Shown here: positions 1-9,015 of the stretch, piece by piece
Layout of the letters: every line of letters begins with the position of its first letter
Numbering within the stretch: the first letter of the stretch is position 1
Source of the DNA: Agaribacillus aureus
GTDB taxonomy: Bacteria; Bacteroidota; Bacteroidia; Cytophagales; Cyclobacteriaceae
DNA: 64,000 bases
Direction: 5' to 3'
NCBI GenBank assembly: GCA_030442055.1
Contig: JAUJEB010000016.1
Span: forward strand, 1-64,000
Translations under genes and position numbers: made by a program
The notes under the pieces: model-generated
What the model was told of the DNA's origin: nothing
The model's database searches: none
What the model saw: only the letters and a program-made list of their open reading frames with translations

Positions 1-3000
1 TAGAGGCCGATCCTACACCAGCCACAACTGGTGGAAACCAGACCTTGTGTGGTGTTACTTCGACGACTTTGACAGGTAATGATGTGAGTGCGGGCGTAGG
101 CACGGGAGCGTGGAGTATTGTAAGTGGCGCAGGAGGTAGTTTTGTGAATAATGCCTTATTTAATACGGTGTTCAACGGTGTGGCAGGCAATAGCTATGTG
201 TTACGCTGGACGGTGAGCAATGGTACGTGTACTCCCAGCAGTGCAGATATGACAGTAACTTTTGATCAGAACCCAACAACAGCCAATGCAGGTTCAGATC
301 AGACTTTATGTGGGACGAGTACGAGCCTGGCAGGGAATGTACCAACGATAGGGACTGGCCAATGGAGTTTTGCTCCGGGTGGTAATACCGACGGCTTTGG
401 AGCGATAACAGATGTAAACAGTGCGACGAGTGGGTTTACAGGCACGGCAGGTGTTAGCTATATATTAAGATGGACGATCAGCAATGGTGTATGTAGCCCG
501 AGCAGTAATGATGTAACGATTAACTTAGAGGCGGATCCTACACCAGCTACAACTGGTGGAAACCAGACTTTGTGCGGTGTTACTTCAACGACTTTGACAG
601 GTAATGATGTGAGTGCCGGCGTAGGCACGGGAGCCTGGAGTATTGTAAGTGGCGCAGGAGGTAGCTTTGTGAATAATGCCTTATTTAATACGGTGTTCAA
701 TGGCGTAGCGGGCAACAGCTATGTGTTACGCTGGACAGTGAGCAATGGTACGTGTACTCCCAGCAGTGCAGACATGACAGTGACCTTTGATCAGAACCCG
801 ACAACAGCCAATGCAGGACCTGATCAATATATATGTGATAATAATACGCTACTTAATGCCAACATTCCAGCTATAGGAGTTGGTCAATGGAGTTTTATAA
901 ATACCGATGGCTTGGGTATTATTTCCGATATTAACAGTGCCTCCACAAATTTTACCGGATCCTACGGCTTTAATTATATTTTAAGGTGGACAACCTCCAA
1001 CGGGGTTTGTCCCAATAGTACAGACGATGTCAACATAGAATTTGATCAAATTCCGATAGCCGCTGTTAGTCCTGGAACACAAACAATTTGCCACAATACT
1101 TCTACTAATATTTCTTTGTCAGAACTTGTAGGCGTTAGCGGTCTGATCACTTATGACTGGACAGTTGTTTATTCAGGCGTGTCAGGACCGACAAATTCAG
1201 GACAGGAGCTATCAACCGATATTGGTGGGCCTGTTATTTCCGAAATACTGACCAACACCGGTAACGCTCCTGGTACGGCGACGTATACCATCGTTGCGAC
1301 CAGCGCGGCTCCGTTTAATTGTGCCAGTACCTCCATAGATGTGGTAGTGACCGTAATGCCGGAACCAACTGCGCTTGCAGCAGATGAGACCATTTGCAGT
1401 GGCAATACCACAAATATTCCAATCACCGATCCTACTGGGGTAGCAGGCACGACATTTAGTTGGACTATATTAAGTAATACCAATGTTAGCGGAGCCAGTG
1501 CCGGTTCCGGTGCATTGATTGCACAAGCGCTAACCAGTGCCGACAATGTTAGCACTGGTTCGGTGACCTATGAGATAACGCCAAATGCCAATAGTTGCGA
1601 CGGACCCACAAGTACCGTTACTGTTACCGTGAATCCGGTGCCCGTCATCACCAACACTCCGCTGGAATTAATTCAGACATATTGTAGTGGTACAACATTA
1701 AATTTTACACCCAATTCATCGGTGGCAGGTACCACTTTTTCATGGACCTCTTCTATCACAGGAACTATTGACGGTGCCAGCGTTACAGCGTCCGGGTCCG
1801 GAACTATCAATGATACGCCAATTAATAATGGTAATAGTTTAGCAACGGTAATTTATACTATAACACCTTCTTATCTCGGTTGCCAGGGGATACCTGTTAA
1901 TTTTATAGCATTCGTTCGCCCCACACCGGATGTGGCAGCTTCCGATCAAACCATTTGTAGCGGTGAACTTAGTAATATTGCCATTACCAATCCCAACGGG
2001 GTAAGCAATACCTCCTTTGATTGGGTAGTATCAAATATAACTGGTGCCATTACGGGTGCGAGCGATGGTAGCGGCTCCCTGATAAGCCAGGCGCTGGTTA
2101 ACTCAAGTGCTGTTGCCGGCTCCGTAACTTATACGATTACACCATCTGCATTTGCCTGCAATGGCAGTCCTCTGGATGTCACTGTTACCGTTAATCCGCT
2201 TCCAACAGTTTCTGCAGGTGTTGATTTAGCAATTTGCGAAGGAGAAAATGCAATGCTCAACGGCACTATAGGTGGTGCAGCGACGATTGCAACATGGACA
2301 TCAAGTGATGGCCTGGGTACTTTCTCTCCAAATAATAATGATTTGAATGCGACGTTTATTCCCGATGCTTCGCAAGTTGGAAGCACGATAACATTGACAC
2401 TGACAACTGATGATCCTTCAGGTCCTTGCGTGGCTGTTCAATCTTCCATAGCCTTAACAATTAATGCATTACCGGTATTGTCTTTTGGAGGTTTGAACCC
2501 CGAATATGCCGTAAATGAACCAACGGTCCCATTATTCGGATCGCCAACCGGAGGAACGTTTGTTGGGCCTGGAATTGTGAGCGGGCTTAGTTTCAGCCCC
2601 TTTGAAGCCGGTGTTGGCACCCATATGATAAGATATGATTATACAGATCCGATCACCTTATGTTCAAATTCATCGGCGCCACAAATGGTTGTAGTCAATC
2701 CGCTGCCGGATGTAGGTATACCCGGTTTGGGGGCCACTGATTTTTGCTTTGATGATCCTGATTTTCAGCTGATTGGTGATCCGGTGGCAAACAACGTAAC
2801 TACCTTTGGTGTATTTAGCGGACCAGGAGTGGTGAACAATGAATTTTTCAGACCCTCTCTGGCAGGTGTTGGGACGCATGTGATCAGATATACCTTTACG
2901 GATGAAAATAATGCTACAAACTTTACTGATGTGGTTGTAAACGTTCGGGACCTTCCGGTATCAGACTTTACGGTATTGAATAGTTGCGATGGCGAGGTGG

Positions 3001-5048
3001 TTGCCTTCAATGATATGTCTTCCATCCCTAATCCGAGCAGTATTGTAGCCTGGGAATGGGATTTTGGGGATAATTCGCCAATAGATAATTCGCAAAACCC
3101 CAACCATTTATATGCTGCGCCAGGAACCTATACCATTACGTTGACCGTTGAATCAAATTTTGGGTGTCGCTCATCTAAAAGCGCGGATCTGGAAATAGGG
3201 GCTTTTCCTATTACAAAATTCAGCTGGGACCGGATATGTTATGGAGATGTAACCCGGTTTACGGACAATACTTTCTTTTCCAGCGGAACAATTTCAAGTT
3301 ATTCCTGGGATTTTGGTGACCCTGCCTCCGGTGCTAATAATACCTCGGCGCAGCAAAATCCGACGCATGTATTTTCAGGTCCGGGTACCTACGATGTTAC
3401 CTTGACAGTAACTACAGGAATAGGGTGTATGAGATCTATTACGGAACAAGTTTTTATCCTCCCTGCTATTGGTGCCAATGACTATCCGTATTCCGAAAAT
3501 TTTGAAGCCGGCGCCGCTGGTTGGGTCGCTGAAGGGCCAAATAACTCATGGGAGTGGGGTACGCCAGACGGTTCTATGGTTATTAATTCCGCAGCTAGTG
3601 GTAGCTATGCCTGGGTAACAAACCTAACGGGTTCCTATAACACCGGAGAGCGTTCATGGGTAAACACACCGTGTTTTGATTTCAGTACGATGGAAAAACC
3701 TATGATTGCCTTTAAGATATGGTCGCATACGGAGAAGCAAAAAAGTGGTGTTATCGTAGAGTGCTCCACGGATGGGGGAGATACCTGGACCGTTCTTGGC
3801 GATGATAGTGGCATTGAAAGTGTTGAGTGGTATAATACCTCCGCTATTATTGGAAGCCCTAGCAGCCCGGGAAATGTTAATATCGGGGACTTGGGCTGGT
3901 CTGGAAAAGAAACAGGTTGGGTAGAGGTAAAACACTCGCTGGATCGATTCAGAGGATATAGCTCTGTACGCTTTAGAATTACCTTTGGTGCGGATTTAAA
4001 TGATCCCAGCATCTCAGGATTAAACGGATTTGCCTTCGACGATTTTTATATTGGAGAGCGGTCTAAAGTTATTTTATTAGAACACTTTACCAATAACTCA
4101 CAAGCCGAAAGTGGTTTGTCAAATGATCAGGTAACCAGTCTGGTGACTCAAAACAGCAATGAGGTATTTAATATTAATTACCACACCAGCTTTCCGGGCT
4201 TTGATTTATTCAATCAGGAAAACAAGCCGGACCCAAGTGCCAGAAGATTGTTTTATGGTTTATCTGAACCCCCTAATTCAGTATTTAATGGCGAGCACAT
4301 ATTTACGTTGTTGAATGCCAGCAACACTGCGGTGCTTCAGGATTCAATTGATAAGCTGTCACTGGAAACACCCCTGTTCGATATCAACTTGACTTTACCT
4401 GCCACCAGTAACTCCCAGCTTGATATTGATGCTGTTATTACAGCCACTCCAGTGATCCCACCGGGTTTCAACGAAGAATTGGTGGTCCATACAGCCATTA
4501 TTGAAACGGATGTTTCCGGGGTTGAAGGAATTCCAGCCGGTATCACTTATTACAACGTCATGAAAAAGCTCCTGCCGGATGCTTCGGGAAATACAATTAA
4601 CAGAACATGGAATGTAAATGACACTGAAACCGTCAGTGAGTCCTGGACCGTTCAGAGAGCATATGATCCAACCAAGCTGGCTGTCATTGTGTTTGTACAA
4701 AATAAGAATACTAAAAGGGTTTATCAGGCGGCCTATCTCAAAGCACCGGATAAGCAAAACGTGACGGTCACCGGTATTGACGATGGTAATGGTGCTTTTG
4801 AAGATCTGATTATCTATCCGCAGCCAGCGTCAGATCACATCACTTTGGCGTTGAGCAAGTCTTTACAAAATAGATATACCTGGAAGATAACAGACCTGCG
4901 AGGTGTCACCGTTAAAAATGGCAGTATTGAACGACATGAAAAAGGAATAGATATCACCACTGATACCTTGACAAGTGGTATGTATTATATCATTTTGGAG
5001 GCTGACGATGAGGAGATTATCAGGCGTAAGATACTAATAGTACAATAG
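1..5048 (+). CDS. Giant PKD-repeat surface protein with T9SS sorting domain (5' partial)
   Basis: The frame is open from the window edge: the codons before the first ATG at 45 continue the repeat seen later, so the true start lies outside. The visible part is about 1680 residues. It starts with Cys-containing PKD-like repeats (SSADMTVTF / SSNDVTINL ends), followed by PKD_5-like units of the 'TICSG...TYTITPSA' kind. Two classic PKD domains follow near residues 970-1050 and 1060-1140, with WDFGD and PGTY motifs. A MAM/jelly-roll-like segment comes next (about 1160-1340). A segment beginning ILLEHFTNN resembles the Omp28 thioredoxin-like fold but lacks its usual cysteines. The last 80 residues (IIYPQPASDHI...) are a T9SS type A sorting domain. 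The protein is probably exported by T9SS and attached to the cell surface as an adhesin. Its ligand is unknown. Confidence 0.85.
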   Translation, partial: EADPTPATTGGNQTLCGVTSTTLTGNDVSAGVGTGAWSIVSGAGGSFVNNALFNTVFNGVAGNSYVLRWTVSNGTCTPSSADMTVTFDQNPTTANAGSDQTLCGTSTSLAGNVPTIGTGQWSFAPGGNTDGFGAITDVNSATSGFTGTAGVSYILRWTISNGVCSPSSNDVTINLEADPTPATTGGNQTLCGVTSTTLTGNDVSAGVGTGAWSIVSGAGGSFVNNALFNTVFNGVAGNSYVLRWTVSNGTCTPSSADMTVTFDQNPTTANAGPDQYICDNNTLLNANIPAIGVGQWSFINTDGLGIISDINSASTNFTGSYGFNYILRWTTSNGVCPNSTDDVNIEFDQIPIAAVSPGTQTICHNTSTNISLSELVGVSGLITYDWTVVYSGVSGPTNSGQELSTDIGGPVISEILTNTGNAPGTATYTIVATSAAPFNCASTSIDVVVTVMPEPTALAADETICSGNTTNIPITDPTGVAGTTFSWTILSNTNVSGASAGSGALIAQALTSADNVSTGSVTYEITPNANSCDGPTSTVTVTVNPVPVITNTPLELIQTYCSGTTLNFTPNSSVAGTTFSWTSSITGTIDGASVTASGSGTINDTPINNGNSLATVIYTITPSYLGCQGIPVNFIAFVRPTPDVAASDQTICSGELSNIAITNPNGVSNTSFDWVVSNITGAITGASDGSGSLISQALVNSSAVAGSVTYTITPSAFACNGSPLDVTVTVNPLPTVSAGVDLAICEGENAMLNGTIGGAATIATWTSSDGLGTFSPNNNDLNATFIPDASQVGSTITLTLTTDDPSGPCVAVQSSIALTINALPVLSFGGLNPEYAVNEPTVPLFGSPTGGTFVGPGIVSGLSFSPFEAGVGTHMIRYDYTDPITLCSNSSAPQMVVVNPLPDVGIPGLGATDFCFDDPDFQLIGDPVANNVTTFGVFSGPGVVNNEFFRPSLAGVGTHVIRYTFTDENNATNFTDVVVNVRDLPVSDFTVLNSCDGEVVAFNDMSSIPNPSSIVAWEWDFGDNSPIDNSQNPNHLYAAPGTYTITLTVESNFGCRSSKSADLEIGAFPITKFSWDRICYGDVTRFTDNTFFSSGTISSYSWDFGDPASGANNTSAQQNPTHVFSGPGTYDVTLTVTTGIGCMRSITEQVFILPAIGANDYPYSENFEAGAAGWVAEGPNNSWEWGTPDGSMVINSAASGSYAWVTNLTGSYNTGERSWVNTPCFDFSTMEKPMIAFKIWSHTEKQKSGVIVECSTDGGDTWTVLGDDSGIESVEWYNTSAIIGSPSSPGNVNIGDLGWSGKETGWVEVKHSLDRFRGYSSVRFRITFGADLNDPSISGLNGFAFDDFYIGERSKVILLEHFTNNSQAESGLSNDQVTSLVTQNSNEVFNINYHTSFPGFDLFNQENKPDPSARRLFYGLSEPPNSVFNGEHIFTLLNASNTAVLQDSIDKLSLETPLFDINLTLPATSNSQLDIDAVITATPVIPPGFNEELVVHTAIIETDVSGVEGIPAGITYYNVMKKLLPDASGNTINRTWNVNDTETVSESWTVQRAYDPTKLAVIVFVQNKNTKRVYQAAYLKAPDKQNVTVTGIDDGNGAFEDLIIYPQPASDHITLALSKSLQNRYTWKITDLRGVTVKNGSIERHEKGIDITTDTLTSGMYYIILEADDEEIIRRKILIVQ
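3..819 (+). repeat. 525-bp tandem repeat inside the adhesin gene
   Basis: A stretch starting with gag-gcc/gcg-gat-cct at 3 recurs at 528, so the period is 525 bp or 175 residues. Copy one (3-294) and copy two (528-819) are almost identical at the DNA level. After about 819 the second copy diverges into a degenerate unit. The first copy touches the window edge, so more copies may lie upstream. Confidence 0.85.
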
Positions 5049-5341
5049 GAACATTCCAGGCTGTTTTAATTGTCTTCAGTGGGATATCAAGCATTTTAAG
5101 GCGGCGAACAGCCGTCCGTTCTTTCCATCGCTTCAGATGAGATCAGCTTTATTGAAAAGCTGGCGGTTTTACCTATAAATAATACCTGGAACATTATTCA
5201 ACTAGTTCAACCTGGCATTAGGTGTAAGGCCTAATTTGCTGCTGTAGCTTATCATTAGTGTGGGCAAGGTACTTGTCCGTTGTGGTATTAGTAGGAAGGA
5301 CCCTCCATAATTCCTTGGTTGAAAACAATATGGATCACCAT
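5049..5341. other. Intergenic spacer between convergent genes
   Basis: This stretch lies between the adhesin stop and the terminator of the minus-strand receiver gene. I see no open frame with coding character, no clear hairpin with a T-tract for the plus strand, and no RNA gene. Confidence 0.5.
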
Positions 5342-5370
5342 AAAAAAAAGAGCCGGAAAGCTCCGGCTCC
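5342..5370 (-). terminator. Rho-independent terminator of the small receiver gene
   Basis: An 8-bp perfect stem, GAGCCGGA/TCCGGCTC, with a 4-nt loop is flanked on the plus strand by eight A residues. Read on the minus strand this is a GC-rich hairpin followed by eight T. It sits about 55 bp past the stop of the gene at 5425-5805. Confidence 0.85.
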
Positions 5371-5424
5371 ATCAACTACCTGTAACATATGCAATTTCTA
5401 TATTTCGGCCCCGTATACTTTTTT

Positions 5425-5805
5425 CTATCCAATAATTCTGTTAAGGCTAAGTTGAATGCTGCTATATCCCATGTCCAGAGGGACAATATTAACTTCTTTT
5501 CCGCTTGTAGGCATTTGCTGATGAATATCAACCAATCCCTTATCGCCGTAAACCACAAATTTTGTCTCAGCTCCCGAATTTCTTTGATTTAGACTTGTCA
5601 TTATTTGATTAATGATCTCCTTTTTCTTGATATATGTTTTTTCATCGATAATGAAAATGTCGGGGGTCATATCGTTATAGATCATTACCTCTTCAATATC
5701 AAAGAAAGTGTAGATGTTGCAATTAAACTTTCTTTCAATTTTTAAAACCAAGATGCTGATATCTATAAGATCTGAGTCGATTAGAAAAATGGTCGGCTTT
5801 CTCAT
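5425..5805 (-). CDS. Stand-alone degenerate receiver-domain protein
   Basis: This 126-residue protein has the alternating hydrophobic pattern of a response-regulator receiver. An IFLIDSD strand has an acidic pair (D10, D12), and a PDIFIIDE strand offers Asp54 as a possible phosphoacceptor. A later FVVYGDK strand lies where the conserved Lys/Thr region should be. There is no output domain. The normal 'D-x-x-M-P' after the phosphoacceptor is missing (EKTYIKKK instead), so phosphorylation is uncertain. The gene lies 333 bp downstream of the hybrid kinase on the same strand and could be a phosphate sink or protein-interaction adaptor in that relay. It could also be an unrelated small alpha/beta protein. 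Confidence 0.65.
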   Translation of the reverse strand: MRKPTIFLIDSDLIDISILVLKIERKFNCNIYTFFDIEEVMIYNDMTPDIFIIDEKTYIKKKEIINQIMTSLNQRNSGAETKFVVYGDKGLVDIHQQMPTSGKEVNIVPLDMGYSSIQLSLNRIIG

Positions 5806-5851
5806 TATTGCTTAGTGTTTTTACTATTGCTAAACCATAATTTATGCCTAA

Positions 5852-5894
5852 ATTAAAAATGTCCGTTTTTGCCGAAAAAACAGACATTTTTAAT
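5852..5894. promoter_or_regulatory. Long inverted repeat (19-bp arms) upstream of the receiver gene
   Basis: The arms ATTAAAAATGTCCGTTTTT and AAAAACAGACATTTTTAAT are complementary except at one position and are separated by 5 nt. The repeat lies 47 bp upstream of the receiver start codon and about 245 bp past the kinase stop. On the minus strand it could be a hairpin with a T-rich 3' arm (terminator or attenuator), or an operator. A second, shorter palindrome, TCCCAT-G-ATGGGA, lies at 5914-5926. Confidence 0.5.
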
Positions 5895-6138
5895 AATTTC
5901 AGTAATTTCTTTATCCCATGATGGGAATTTTTTTCTAAATATGGTAAAGTTTAAGGGTGATTTTGTGTCTACTATGCGATAAAAGGAGCCGGATTTTTGC
6001 TTTTATCCAATAAATGAAAGCAATCCTGATGCCGCTGTTTCAACCCATCTAAATAATCGTCTCTACTCTATAAGTGGCAGGGGCGATAGCTACAGTCAAG
6101 AGTGTTTAAAGTAAATTGTGATAGTGTTCCGCGATGTG
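5895..6138. other. Intergenic spacer between kinase and receiver gene
   Basis: Apart from the odd-length palindrome at 5914-5926, nothing is recognisable here. No ORF of coding character was found. Confidence 0.45.
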
Positions 6139-9000
6139 TCAAACCAATACTTCCTCGTGCTTTAATTCCTCGTAAGCATGTTGGCAAGTAGTTTCAAGTT
6201 TTGCGATCAGTTCTGGAATTTGATCGACATTTTTATTCTTTAACCCGTTGGATTCAATGGTTTCAACCACGTCTTTTATCGAATTCATGCCCATAAAGAC
6301 AATGGAAGGCTTGATCCTATGGGCAATATTTCCAACTTCTTCCCACTTTCCTTCCTTAGCTGCTTTTTTTATTTGTTTGATCATAATCGGACTGTTTTCC
6401 ATAAAGGATAAAATCATGTCCTTGATAAATTCTTCGTCACTATCGCTGATATCTTTTAAATACGACAGGTCTACCACTGTCTTACGTCGTTGACTGGATT
6501 TGGCAACGATTGGTTTTTGATCACTTTTGCCTGTTTCCTGCAGGTTATCTTTTGGTTTAATGTTGGTAAGCTTGATAATCTTATTAAATAATTCCTCCGG
6601 AACAAACGGTTTAGGCAGATAATCATCCATACCAACTTCCAGGCATTTCACATTATCCCCCTTAATAGCATTGGCAGTAAGAGCGATGATTGGGATATCG
6701 GCTTTGGGAGCGGTAAAATTGGTTCTGATATTTCTCGTAGTTTCAAAACCGTCCATTACCGGCATTTGAATGTCCATCAGGATCAGGTCATAGTCATTTT
6801 TTCTGATTTTTTCCAGAGCGATGTATCCATTGGCGGCAATATCTACTTTACAATTCCATTTCTTCAAAATGTTGGAGGAATACATTTGGTTGATATCATT
6901 ATCTTCCACCAGTAAAATGGATAAGGTGTCAAAAGAACCTAATTCTTTAATTTTTAATTTGCTATCATTGTTAGGATCCAGCTTTTGCAAATCCCGGTCA
7001 TTGGCTTTGTCATACGGAATGGTGAAGGAGAAAACAGTACCTTCTCTTTCTACACTTTGTACCTGGATTGATCCACCTTGCAACTCAACCAATTGCTTGC
7101 AAATAGCCAGGCCGAGACCAGTGCCACCAAATCTTCTCGTTACACTTTCATCAGCCTGTCGGAAACTATCAAAAATGGAATTGATCTTGTCGGCGGGGAT
7201 GCCAATGCCTGAATCGGCAACCTCAAACTTCATGATTACCTTGTCCTTACTGATTTTTTCTACCAGTGCACTGACTTTAATATATCCCGCATAGGTGAAT
7301 TTTACCGCATTACCGATGAGATTCATTAAGATCTGGTTTAATCTTACCGGATCTCCCAACAACACTATTTTTGCCTCCGGGGCAATGTGATAGGATAATT
7401 GAAGTCCTTTTTCATCGGTTCTGTACTTGAAGGTTTCGATGACAGAGGCAATTTGATTTTCGGAAATAAAGCCTATTTTTTCGAAATTGAGCTTTCCCGA
7501 TTCTATTTTTGAAATATCCAGGATATCATTGATAATCACCTTTAAATTCTCGGCGGAACTCTGGATGCCATTTAAGTATTTTTTCTGATCGAGCGTTGGG
7601 TTGGTCTCTGCCAACAGATTAATCAGCCCGGCGATGCCATTTATCGGTGTTCGTATCTCGTGACTCATGTTAGCCAAAAACTGCTCTTTAGCTTTTTGGA
7701 CGCTTAGCAACTCCTCGGCATCTTTTTTTCGCTGGGTGATGTCTACTGAAATACTCAGCATCTGGATAGTGCCTTCGTCCGCGGGCAGCGCTTTTTTGGT
7801 CGTTTGAAACCACCGGATTTCTTTATCAGGTAAAGTAAATGACTCTTCAACGATTATTTCTTCTCCCCTTAATATGGCCTCGGTATCTTCCTTAGACTCG
7901 TTGTATAACTCTTCCGGCTTGGCCTTCGCCTTTGCGTTTAAAATTTCTATGACATTTTCTTTGGTAGAACCATGCAAATCCGCCACTGCCTGATTGATCA
8001 GTTGAAAGGTGCCATCTTCATCTTTCACATAGATCAGGTTGGGATCGGTATCTATAACCTGTTGAATGAACTGTTGTTGTTTTTTAAGTTCATGATTGGT
8101 TTGGATTTTTTCGGTGATATCGCGACAATCCAGAATCAATCCTTCAACCCCTTCCTTATCCATTAAGTTGATGCTATTTGATTCCAGGTACCGATATTTA
8201 CCATTGGCACAAAGAAATTGATATTCCAGTTTTTGGACCTTCTCCTCACGGATACTCTTATCGAATCCATCTTTGAAATGCGTAAGGTTTTTGGGATGGA
8301 CAAAATCAAAGAAGTTTTTTCCAACCAAAAAGCCGGGATTGTATCCCAATGTCTCCTTTGAGGAAGGATTATGATAGAGGATGACTCCCTTGGGATCCAA
8401 AATGATGACAATATCAGAGCCGTATTCAACAACGGATTTGTTAAATGCCTCATGGCTAATATAATCTTCCAGTTTATTATATTGCCTTTTATGAACGCTT
8501 AATCCTTCGAAAGTTGTGGTCAGAGAATTGGCAATCAGTGTCAGAATACTTTCTTCCTCTTTACCAAAACCTTCCTGCCGGTCGATGAAAATAGTAATGA
8601 TAGATACGATGGCGTCACCAAAATAGGCAGGGATAGCCAATAAATTTCCACTTTTATAGAAACAAGTGTCTTTTAGGGCCGCCCCGTGCTTTTTGTCCAG
8701 GCAGTTTACAAAAGTCGAACTCCTTTTTTGAGACAAGGCTTTGTACAGAAATTCAGGCGTGTCGGCAGCGGATATTTGGTCTTTTTCCACTTCCGTTAAG
8801 CCGCCATACAATTGTGGTATTAGCGTTTTTTCCTCTTGCTCAATTCCCCAAAAAATCACTTCAAAAGAAGATTCGATAAAAAGTCCAAATGACTCAACCA
8901 TCAGATCTTCAAGATCTTTTTCGGTTCTAGCCCTTGAAAAATTCCTATTGACGTAGTTTAATTTCTCAAATACGTCAATGGAGGTATTACCTGGATTCAT
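6139..9000 (-). CDS. Hybrid sensor histidine kinase (GAF-PAS-PAS-HisKA-HATPase-REC-Hpt)
   Basis: This 953-residue protein has no transmembrane segment, so it is a cytoplasmic sensor. In order: a GAF-like domain (about 20-170), PAS (about 187-300), PAS (about 310-430), HisKA with phospho-His447 in the SHEIRTP motif, and a HATPase with DSGIGIP and GGTGLGLA boxes (about 500-680). A receiver with Asp743 in LILMDIQMP and a C-terminal Hpt domain with His894 in AHRIKPS follow. All residues for a His-Asp-His phosphorelay are present. The final acceptor is probably the sigma-54 activator encoded 15 bp upstream in the same operon. The signal is unknown. The GAF and PAS domains suggest a small cytosolic ligand or redox state. 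Confidence 0.93.
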   Translation of the reverse strand: MNPGNTSIDVFEKLNYVNRNFSRARTEKDLEDLMVESFGLFIESSFEVIFWGIEQEEKTLIPQLYGGLTEVEKDQISAADTPEFLYKALSQKRSSTFVNCLDKKHGAALKDTCFYKSGNLLAIPAYFGDAIVSIITIFIDRQEGFGKEEESILTLIANSLTTTFEGLSVHKRQYNKLEDYISHEAFNKSVVEYGSDIVIILDPKGVILYHNPSSKETLGYNPGFLVGKNFFDFVHPKNLTHFKDGFDKSIREEKVQKLEYQFLCANGKYRYLESNSINLMDKEGVEGLILDCRDITEKIQTNHELKKQQQFIQQVIDTDPNLIYVKDEDGTFQLINQAVADLHGSTKENVIEILNAKAKAKPEELYNESKEDTEAILRGEEIIVEESFTLPDKEIRWFQTTKKALPADEGTIQMLSISVDITQRKKDAEELLSVQKAKEQFLANMSHEIRTPINGIAGLINLLAETNPTLDQKKYLNGIQSSAENLKVIINDILDISKIESGKLNFEKIGFISENQIASVIETFKYRTDEKGLQLSYHIAPEAKIVLLGDPVRLNQILMNLIGNAVKFTYAGYIKVSALVEKISKDKVIMKFEVADSGIGIPADKINSIFDSFRQADESVTRRFGGTGLGLAICKQLVELQGGSIQVQSVEREGTVFSFTIPYDKANDRDLQKLDPNNDSKLKIKELGSFDTLSILLVEDNDINQMYSSNILKKWNCKVDIAANGYIALEKIRKNDYDLILMDIQMPVMDGFETTRNIRTNFTAPKADIPIIALTANAIKGDNVKCLEVGMDDYLPKPFVPEELFNKIIKLTNIKPKDNLQETGKSDQKPIVAKSSQRRKTVVDLSYLKDISDSDEEFIKDMILSFMENSPIMIKQIKKAAKEGKWEEVGNIAHRIKPSIVFMGMNSIKDVVETIESNGLKNKNVDQIPELIAKLETTCQHAYEELKHEEVLV

Positions 9001-9015
9001 TAAAACTTGTTTTGA

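Noticed and set aside
458-4757. Several minus-strand frames of 60-128 codons inside the adhesin gene
   Set aside because: They mirror the repeated, low-stop plus-strand frame; their translations are Pro/Val/Ser-rich with no domain, and one real gene already explains the DNA.
5258-5592. Short frames on both strands around the terminator and the 3' end of the receiver gene
   Set aside because: They run through the terminator hairpin or overlap the receiver gene and have no coding character.
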